Below, piece after piece: positions 6,076 to 11,105 of a stretch of DNA of 11,105 nt. This stretch comes from JANYIP01 sp031394045 (GTDB lineage: Bacteria; Actinomycetota; Actinomycetes; Prado026). A program made the translations under genes and the position numbers. The DNA is taken from NCBI GenBank assembly GCA_031394045.1, contig JANMWN010000175.1:1-11105 (forward strand), given 5' to 3'. The notes below the pieces were generated by a model. That model saw only the letters and a list, made by a program, of their open reading frames with translations. It was not told the origin of the DNA and ran no database searches. Numbering within the stretch: position 1 is the first letter of the stretch; each line of letters opens with the position of its first letter.

Positions 6076-7362
6076 TCAGCTCGTGATGACCCCGGTGGTG
6101 ACCTCGCTGCCCAGGGCCGACGCGGCGACGTACGTGCTCCACGGCACGTTCCAGTCGGCCATCCCCGGGTCCCCGCCCGCGACCAGGTCGGCCGCGGTCC
6201 GCGAGGTGTTCTTCACGGTGACCAGGTCGCCGTACCGGGCGAAGCCGAAGTACAGCGTTGCCCGCGCTGGGCTGAGGTTGATGCACCCGTGCGAGACGTT
6301 GTCGACGCCCTGGTGGGCCACCGACCACGGTGCCGAGTGGATGAACGTGCCGCTCCACGACAGCCGAACGTCCAAGTTGACTGTGAGGTCGTAGTAATTC
6401 TTGTTCTTCTTGTCGCAGGTGATGTTCGCGTTGCAGGACGTCATCTGCCGGGTCGGCGACTTGGCCAGGACGACGTAGTTGCCGCTACGGGTCACGAACT
6501 CCGGCCGGCCGAGGCTGGTCGGCCACACGGCCCACTTCTTGCCATTGTTGGTGACGGTGAAGGTGTCGGTCTTGCCGTCGACGACGGTGAGGTGCGCGTC
6601 ACCCACCGAGAAGGCGATGTGCTGGTTGCTGGTGCCCCACAAGGTCGGCCCGGCCTTGACGCCGTCGAGGTTGATCGCGACGTCGACCTTGCTGTGCACC
6701 GGCCACGGCGCCTCGGGGCGGAAGTGCACCTCGGCGGAGCTGACCCAGTGCCAGCTGCCGACGACCGGCTCGGTCGTGGTTACGACCAGCGCACTCTCGA
6801 CCGCCGCGCGGTCCCCGATCGGCTTGAGGAAGCGGATGACGACGGGGGCGTTGACGCCGACGGTCCAGCCGGCCAGCGGCGTGACGCTGAACAGCAGCTT
6901 CTGCACCTGCGGGATGGCGGCGATCTTGAGCGTCAGCGCGAGGGTGTGCACCCCGCCCGCACTGTCGCGGACGGTCGCGGACACGTTGTAGACGGCCGCC
7001 GCCTTGGGCAGCCCGTCACTGACCCAGCTGTTCGCGTCGGCGCCGACGGTGCCCGGCAGGACCGTGCCGTGCGCGGCCCCGATGACGGAGGCCGAGATGA
7101 TCTTCCCGTCGCGGACGGTGAACTTGGCCGGTGCGTCGAACGGGAGCACTGCGGCGGCTGCACTGATGGTCGGCGTGGCTGCCGGGGCGGTGGACAGGGC
7201 CGGAGAGGACCCGGGCGCGCCGGTGCTCGCCGAGGTGCACGCTGCCAGGGCGAGGGCGAGCATGGTCAGGCCGGCGACGCCCACGGCACGCGCAGCACTG
7301 ACGCGGCTGTTCCACGTGCGGCGCGACTGCCGCCTCTGGGACCGGTCGTACCTGCCAGGCAT
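6076..7362 (-). CDS. Lipoprotein L,D-transpeptidase (YkuD domain, mycobacterial LdtMt2-like)
   Basis: The product is 428 aa and should make 3-3 cross-links in peptidoglycan outside the membrane. A basic n-region precedes a lipoprotein signal ending LALALAAC, with lipidated Cys42. A low-complexity Ser/Ala/Pro/Thr linker follows (43-70). Then come two Ig-like regions, about 75-150 and 155-255, as in mycobacterial Ldts. The YkuD catalytic domain spans about 258-388. Its signature is HSAPWS (His342 onward) then SHGCIN (357-362), with nucleophile Cys360, His358 and Asn362. The C-terminal tail contains two Trp (NVPWSTY), as is common in LdtMt2-type enzymes. Cys310 and Cys316 in the lid region are unusual. 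The start at 7362 is chosen because GGAGAG (7373-7368) sits 5 nt ahead; a GTG at 7410 lacks a site. The gene lies 83 bp after the decarboxylase gene, possibly co-transcribed. Confidence 0.93.
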   Translation of the reverse strand: MPGRYDRSQRRQSRRTWNSRVSAARAVGVAGLTMLALALAACTSASTGAPGSSPALSTAPAATPTISAAAAVLPFDAPAKFTVRDGKIISASVIGAAHGTVLPGTVGADANSWVSDGLPKAAAVYNVSATVRDSAGGVHTLALTLKIAAIPQVQKLLFSVTPLAGWTVGVNAPVVIRFLKPIGDRAAVESALVVTTTEPVVGSWHWVSSAEVHFRPEAPWPVHSKVDVAINLDGVKAGPTLWGTSNQHIAFSVGDAHLTVVDGKTDTFTVTNNGKKWAVWPTSLGRPEFVTRSGNYVVLAKSPTRQMTSCNANITCDKKNKNYYDLTVNLDVRLSWSGTFIHSAPWSVAHQGVDNVSHGCINLSPARATLYFGFARYGDLVTVKNTSRTAADLVAGGDPGMADWNVPWSTYVAASALGSEVTTGVITS

Positions 7363-7445
7363 GCGGACTCTCCGATTGCGAGCGTGAGCCTCCAAAGGTA
7401 CGTCACGCACCTGAACACGGCAGCCTTCAACTCAGGGGCGGGCGC

Positions 7446-8864
7446 TCAGCGCCGGGCGACGACCTGCACCGTCGCCAGGGTGGGGTCGGCGGCGTACGAC
7501 ACGAGTACGCCGGACGCCGCCGCGGCCCGCAGCGCCTCCAGAACTACCGCACCGACGACCTCACCCGGCACGATGGCAGGGATCCCTGGCGGGTACGGAG
7601 CCATCAGCTCAGCGGCCACCCGCCCTGCGGCCGCCTCGGCCGGCACCGTCTCGTGCGGCGCGAAGAAGGCATCGCGCGGCGTCATCGCGACCTCGGGCAG
7701 CCCGGCGCCGAGCCAGGCAGCCGGGACCACGACGCGCGGTTCGCCGCGCTCGCGCTCCACCGCGGCGACGAGCGCGTCGACGAACGGCTGCACGGTGGCC
7801 TCGGTGTCCGCGACCGTGACGATGGCGACGATGGTGTCGCGGTCAGCCATCTCGACGGGGAAGCCGGCAGCCGCGAGGTGCGCCTCGACCCGAAGGCCTT
7901 CCGCGCCGGTCCCTGCGAGCCCTACGACGAGCTTGGTGGGGTCGAGCCGGTCCGGCCGGCCGTCCACTGCGAGCACCCCGGCGACGCCAGCCAGCTGAGC
8001 GCGAGCGCCGGCGACCAGGGCGATGGTGCGGCCGAGCAGCCGCTCCCCGTCGCTGGCGAGCAGCGAGCGCGCGGCGTCGATGCTGGCCAGGATCGCGCCG
8101 GCGGGGCTGGTGGTGTGGGTCGCATCGAACGCGCGGTCGAGACGGTCCCGGTCCAGCCGGTCGAGGCGGGCGCAGACCAACGCAGCCTGCGTGTACGCGG
8201 GCAACGCCTTGTGGGCACTGGTGACGAAGGCGTCGGCCCCGGCCGCGAGCGCGTGCGGCGGCAGCCCCGGGTGGAAGCCGAGGTGCCCGCCCCACGCCTG
8301 GTCGACGACCAGCGGTACCCCGGCCGCGTGGGCCGCCGACGCCAGTGCTGCCACGTCGGAACGCGTACCCACATAGCCGGGCTCGACCACGAAAGCCGCC
8401 CTGGCCGCAGGGTTCTCGCGCAGGGCCTGCGCCAGCCGCTCGGCGGGGATCCCGACCGGTAGCCCGGACACCGCGTCGATGTCTGGCTCGACCCACACCG
8501 GGCTGAGCCCGGCGAGCACGAAGCCGAGCAGCATCGAGCGGTGCACCGCACGGGTGCTCACCACGACGTCCCCCGGTGCGGCGACGGCAAGCGCCATCGC
8601 CTGGTTGCAGTGCGTCGAACCGCCGACCGAGAAGCGGCACCAGTCAGCGCCCCAGAAGTCGGCAGCCAGCTGCTCGGCGCGCGGCAGCAGGTCGGCACCG
8701 CCGTGCAGGGGGTCCAGGCCCGGCCACATCGGGACGTCCCCCGCCACGACCGGCCCGACCAGGTCGGTCGACCCCTTGTGCCCGGGGATCGTGAACGGGC
8801 GAGCACCGGCCACGAGCGCGGCCTCGTACGCGGCGGCGAGCGGCGCCTCGGCCGGGTCGTGCAC
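7446..8864 (-). CDS. Orn/Lys/Arg decarboxylase family PLP enzyme
   Basis: The product is 472 aa and is predicted to be a cytoplasmic PLP-dependent amino-acid decarboxylase releasing CO2 to give a polyamine precursor such as cadaverine or agmatine. The family signature is clear: IPGHKG (26-31), a Gly/Ser/Thr phosphate-contacting loop FSVGGSTHCNQA (78-89), TRAVHRS (His108), VVDQAWGGHLGFHP (Asp188, His194) and SAHKALPAYTQ with the Schiff-base lysine K219. The C-terminal domain carries TPRDAFFA and APYPPGIPAIVPGE, conserved in this class. Its length matches the short Gram-positive YaaO/SpeA-type enzymes rather than the 700-residue enterobacterial inducible forms. Arg versus Lys versus Orn specificity cannot be read. 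The start is the GTG at 8864, with AGGAGG (8875-8870) 5 nt ahead. The frame is open to 9080 only because the leader repeat is a multiple of three. Confidence 0.92.
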   Translation of the reverse strand: MHDPAEAPLAAAYEAALVAGARPFTIPGHKGSTDLVGPVVAGDVPMWPGLDPLHGGADLLPRAEQLAADFWGADWCRFSVGGSTHCNQAMALAVAAPGDVVVSTRAVHRSMLLGFVLAGLSPVWVEPDIDAVSGLPVGIPAERLAQALRENPAARAAFVVEPGYVGTRSDVAALASAAHAAGVPLVVDQAWGGHLGFHPGLPPHALAAGADAFVTSAHKALPAYTQAALVCARLDRLDRDRLDRAFDATHTTSPAGAILASIDAARSLLASDGERLLGRTIALVAGARAQLAGVAGVLAVDGRPDRLDPTKLVVGLAGTGAEGLRVEAHLAAAGFPVEMADRDTIVAIVTVADTEATVQPFVDALVAAVERERGEPRVVVPAAWLGAGLPEVAMTPRDAFFAPHETVPAEAAAGRVAAELMAPYPPGIPAIVPGEVVGAVVLEALRAAAASGVLVSYAADPTLATVQVVARR

Positions 8865-8896
8865 GGTGACCTCCTGCGGCGGGACTCTCGAACGAA

Positions 8897-8975
8897 GCGG
8901 GACAGTGAGCGGGACATCGAGCGGGACAGTGAGCGGGACATCGAGCGGGACAGCGAGCGGGACAGCGAGCGGGAC
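8897..8975. repeat. 12-bp tandem repeat array (six units plus a partial)
   Basis: Units on the + strand are GCGGGACAGTGA (8897-8908), GCGGGACATCGA (8909-8920), GCGGGACAGTGA, GCGGGACATCGA, GCGGGACAGCGA, GCGGGACAGCGA (8957-8968), and a partial GCGGGAC (8969-8975). The first four alternate between two variants, so the array may have grown as a 24-bp unit; the last two are identical. It lies in the divergent gap between the decarboxylase (start 8864) and the metalloprotease-like gene (start 9047). It is most likely in the decarboxylase mRNA leader. It may be a repeated protein-binding site or a slippage-prone minisatellite. Confidence 0.9.
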
Positions 8976-8978
8976 CAG

Positions 8979-9008
8979 AACGTAGCGCGCCGTGGCGAAC
9001 GGGTGAAA
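8979..9008 (-). promoter_or_regulatory. Candidate promoter of the decarboxylase gene
   Basis: On the - strand TTTCAC (9008-9003) and TACGTT (8984-8979) are separated by 18 bp, an acceptable -35/-10 arrangement for a housekeeping sigma factor. Transcription would begin near 8972, placing almost all of the 12-bp repeat array in a leader of about 108 nt. This is pattern matching only. Confidence 0.35.
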
Positions 9009-9046
9009 CTCACCAAGTCGCCCTCGCGCGCCGCCGATGAGTAGGC

Positions 9047-10423
9047 ATGGACCGTCGACGCCTGGGTGCCGCCTGCGCACTGACCGCTGCCCCGGTGCTG
9101 ATTCTCGCGGGCCCGGTCGCCGCCGTCCTCATGGCGCACCCTGCCCTCGACCGACCGACCAAGACCCTTGCGGAGCAGACCGTCTCGATCCACCTCGACA
9201 CCCCACCGCCCGGGGTGGACGTCCACGTGACGCCGTCGACGGAGTCGCTGCTGCAGGCGTCAGGTGTGACCGCGCACCCCGTCCCGACCGGCCGCCGTCC
9301 CGCGATCGCCCAGGTCGCCACGCCCCCGGGTACGCCCACCACGCTCGGCCTCAGCCAGCACCTGGCACCGAGCTGCACCGGCACCGGCGCTGACGGCGAC
9401 CGGGTCCAGGTGGCGTACGTGACGCAGGTGGGCTCGACCGACCGCTACGCCTCGATGCTGCCGGCGCTCCTCTCGTACGTCGCCGACGTCGACGACGTCA
9501 TGGGGGTCTCCTCGGCCGAGACCGGCGGCGGTCGCCGGATCCGCTGGGTGACCGACGCCTCGTGCGTACCCGTGATCGCCCACGTGGTGCTTCCGGCCGG
9601 GTCGCTTGGCAGCTCGTCCGACAGCGACGGCGGGTTCAACGCCACCATCAGCGCGATGAAGGTGGCCGGGTGGGGCAGCTCGGGCCACAAGTACCTGATG
9701 TTCGCCGAGGCCAACAACCTCTGCGGCATCGCGCAGGTCTATCCCGACAGCGACAAGGCGAACAACAACAACGACGGCCGCTACCCGATGTTCGCCCGCG
9801 TCGACAGCGCCTGCTGGACGTCGAGCTACCACTCGGTCGCGGCGCACGAGCTGATGCACTCGCTCGGCTCGGTCATGAGCGACAGTCCGCACCCGTCAGC
9901 TGCCGGTCACTGCACCGACGACGCCGACGTCATGTGCTACGTCGACGGCCCGGGCGTCGTCGTGGCGAACATCTGCCCGGCCTGGCACGAGCAGCTCTAC
10001 GACTGCAACCACGACGACTACTTCTCGACGAACCCGCCCGGTGCCAACTACCTGAGCACGCACTGGAATACCGCCGACTCCCCGTTCCTCGCCTCGGCCC
10101 CCGTTCTCGGTGCGACCGCGACGCTGACGCTCACCGCCCCCACCACGGCGGCGCTCGGCAGTCCGGCCTCGGTCAGCATCTCCGGCGCGGCACCGTCCGG
10201 GTCCACGTACCCCTGGACGGCCAACCCGTCAGGGTGCACCGTCGTCGCGGCCGGTGCCTCCGCCAGCATCACCTGCCGGCGCTGGGGCTCCAAGACGTTC
10301 ACCGTCTCGGTCTCGCGGACGACCGCGGGGCTCACCGTGTTCGGCACCGCGACGGTGACCTTGAAGGCGGTCGCGGACCGTACCGTCAGCCCACGCCACA
10401 ACCCGCTGCCGCCCCGTCCCTGA
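9047..10423 (+). CDS. Secreted zinc metalloprotease-like protein with C-terminal Ig-like region
   Basis: The product is 458 aa. The N-terminal 30 residues form a signal peptide or signal anchor. The mature protein has an N-terminal region of unknown fold (about 50-110), then a domain at about 115-330 with the zinc motif AHELMHSLG: His267, Glu268, His271 and Gly274. The usual third metzincin ligand, at +6 after His271, is Met277 here. His282 or His288 (AAGHC) probably takes its place, ahead of a Met-turn-like DVMCY (294-298). Several Cys pairs are expected (110, 173, 226, 256, 289, 297, 310, 320). Residues 355-443 are Thr/Val/Ala-rich, with two Cys, and resemble an Ig/PKD-like domain; the tail is basic and Pro-rich. 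No clear ribosome binding site precedes the ATG. The gene is divergent from the decarboxylase. Protease activity is inferred from the motif only. Confidence 0.85.
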   Translation: MDRRRLGAACALTAAPVLILAGPVAAVLMAHPALDRPTKTLAEQTVSIHLDTPPPGVDVHVTPSTESLLQASGVTAHPVPTGRRPAIAQVATPPGTPTTLGLSQHLAPSCTGTGADGDRVQVAYVTQVGSTDRYASMLPALLSYVADVDDVMGVSSAETGGGRRIRWVTDASCVPVIAHVVLPAGSLGSSSDSDGGFNATISAMKVAGWGSSGHKYLMFAEANNLCGIAQVYPDSDKANNNNDGRYPMFARVDSACWTSSYHSVAAHELMHSLGSVMSDSPHPSAAGHCTDDADVMCYVDGPGVVVANICPAWHEQLYDCNHDDYFSTNPPGANYLSTHWNTADSPFLASAPVLGATATLTLTAPTTAALGSPASVSISGAAPSGSTYPWTANPSGCTVVAAGASASITCRRWGSKTFTVSVSRTTAGLTVFGTATVTLKAVADRTVSPRHNPLPPRP

Positions 10424-10585
10424 GGGCGCGGGTCCGCGGCTAGTGGTCCGTCGCCAGAATTGAGCTGGCAGGTCAGGGCGGCGCGGCTGCGCTGGAGCAG
10501 GGCCGCCTGTGGACAAGATCGTCGGGTTGTCGGACGGGTGTGCTACAGGAATTGGTGTCGAAAAGTTGTTGCGTACCAATGGCTT
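10424..10585. other. Intergenic spacer between metalloprotease-like and DUF222 genes
   Basis: The spacer holds only a weak possible hairpin, GCCAG-AATTGAG-CTGGC, near 10452-10468, which might serve as a terminator for the upstream gene. No tRNA or small gene is recognisable. Confidence 0.3.
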
Positions 10586-10601
10586 TCGAACACCTGTTCG
10601 A
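10586..10601. promoter_or_regulatory. SOS box (LexA operator)
   Basis: TCGAACACCTGTTCGA at 10586-10601 is a perfect palindrome in its half-sites and matches the actinobacterial LexA consensus TCGAAC-N4-GTTCGA. It sits directly upstream of a candidate -10 element and the DUF222 start, a location expected to block transcription. Members of the 13E12 (DUF222) family in Mycobacterium tuberculosis are known LexA targets, which supports this call. Confidence 0.9.
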
Positions 10602-10602
10602 G

Positions 10603-10608
10603 TACGAT
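10603..10608 (+). promoter_or_regulatory. Candidate -10 element for a leaderless DUF222 transcript
   Basis: TACGAT lies 2 nt after the SOS box and 6 nt before the ATG at 10615. Transcription would start at or next to the A of that ATG, giving a leaderless mRNA; indeed no ribosome binding site is present. The corresponding -35 region (about 10580-10585, TGGCTT) is a poor match. Confidence 0.5.
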
Positions 10609-10614
10609 CATGGA

Positions 10615-11105
10615 ATGACGATCACCGCGCAGCACCCGGCGACGCCCCTTCAGGGCGACCCGCTGCTGCTCGCCCGGGCCAGGGTGGACGCCGCGCTGGA
10701 CCAGCTCGCCGCTGCCGTGGCCCAGCACCTCACGGCCGGGGTTGATCCGCTGGGGGTGGCGGGGTGGGCGCGCCGGGTCGAGGCCCGGGTCGCGGCCGTT
10801 CGTTTGGTGGCGTTGGGTGAGGCGGAGCGCCGCGGAGCGGCCCGCAAGGTGGGGGCGACCGGGACCGCGGCGTGGCTGTCCGGTCAGGGCGTCGCCCCAG
10901 GTGTGGCGCGCCGGGATGTGGCCCTGGCGGGTGCGCTCGCGGACCCGGACCATCAGAGCACCAAGGACCGGCTCGCCTCCGGTGGGCTCACCCCGGAACA
11001 GGCGATCGTGATCACCCGCGCCAAAGACGCCCTCTCCGAACAAGTCAGTGACGACCAGCGGGCCCGGTTCGAGGCAGACCTGCTCGACCAAGCCCCGACC
11101 TGCAC
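10615..11105 (+). CDS. DUF222 (13E12 repeat family) protein, 5' part; HNH nuclease domain expected beyond the window
   Basis: There are 163 codons up to the window edge with no stop. The translation opens MTITAQHPATPLQGDPLLLA and includes AGWARRVEARVAAVRLVAL, GATGTAAWLSGQGVAPGVAR, then LADPDHQSTKDRLASGGLTP with EQAIVITRA. Its order (an N-terminal helical bundle, then GAxGTAAWL and a (G)xLTxEQAxVI(T/V) motif) is characteristic of the DUF222 domain. In this family DUF222 is usually followed by a C-terminal HNH endonuclease domain. An in-frame ATG at 10579 exists, but it lies upstream of the SOS operator and -10 element; the ATG at 10615 fits a leaderless start. The molecular role of the family is not settled; SOS control suggests a link to DNA damage or mobile DNA. 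Confidence 0.85.
   Translation, partial: MTITAQHPATPLQGDPLLLARARVDAALDQLAAAVAQHLTAGVDPLGVAGWARRVEARVAAVRLVALGEAERRGAARKVGATGTAAWLSGQGVAPGVARRDVALAGALADPDHQSTKDRLASGGLTPEQAIVITRAKDALSEQVSDDQRARFEADLLDQAPTC

Noticed and set aside
6049..7998. A 649-codon open frame on the + strand
   Set aside because: It lies antisense to the L,D-transpeptidase and the decarboxylase, both of which show full catalytic motifs. It is the usual GC-rich shadow.
8888..8893. Second SOS box near the decarboxylase (TCGAAC)
   Set aside because: Only one half-site is present; the GTTCGA partner is missing at the required spacing.
8897..8975. CRISPR array
   Set aside because: The units are 12 bp and contiguous with no spacers.
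8865..9080. N-terminal extension of the decarboxylase with a VPLxVPLx repeat
   Set aside because: The repeat is in frame only because its period is 12 bp. AGGAGG and the GTG at 8864 sit exactly where homologous enzymes begin.

Overview
The window reads as chromosomal DNA of a high-GC Gram-positive bacterium (Actinomycetota). The signs are strong G/C bias at third codon positions, GTG starts, Sec and lipoprotein exports typical of actinobacteria, a mycobacterial-type L,D-transpeptidase, a DUF222 (13E12-type) gene, and a TCGAAC-N4-GTTCGA SOS box of the actinobacterial type. I cannot name the genus.

Layout. (1) Positions 1-3043, + strand: two different secreted phosphoesterases of the PF04185 superfamily, 472 and 337 aa. 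They are separated by a C-terminal remnant of an IS256-family transposase lying on the - strand. (2) Positions 3044-4580: a gene graveyard with no intact gene. It holds a frameshifted ISL3-type transposase tail, an open fragment of an unrecognised protein, and two oppositely oriented pieces of a diacylglycerol/lipid-kinase-like gene abutting near 4280. (3) Positions 4581-8864, - strand: four intact genes. In transcription order they are a fold-type I PLP Orn/Lys/Arg-type decarboxylase, a lipoprotein L,D-transpeptidase, a small secreted protein of unknown function, and a four-helix K+ channel. (4) Positions 8865-9046: a divergent regulatory gap with a 12-bp tandem repeat array. (5) Positions 9047-10423, + strand: a secreted HExxH metalloprotease-like protein. 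(6) From 10615 to the window end, + strand: the 5' part of a DUF222 gene behind an SOS box and an apparently leaderless promoter.

Functionally most intact products act at or outside the cell envelope (phosphate-ester hydrolysis, peptidoglycan 3-3 cross-linking, K+ flux, extracellular proteolysis). The first 4.5 kb looks like recombined accessory DNA carrying a secreted-phosphatase pair. The rest looks like ordinary chromosomal content with some unusual regulatory DNA: the 12-bp repeats, a 14-bp perfect inverted repeat across the channel start, a cluster of CCGGTC half-sites, and the SOS operator. I do not see an obvious new multi-gene system. The best leads are the repeat array, the hairpin at the channel start, and the decayed, partly inverted region.
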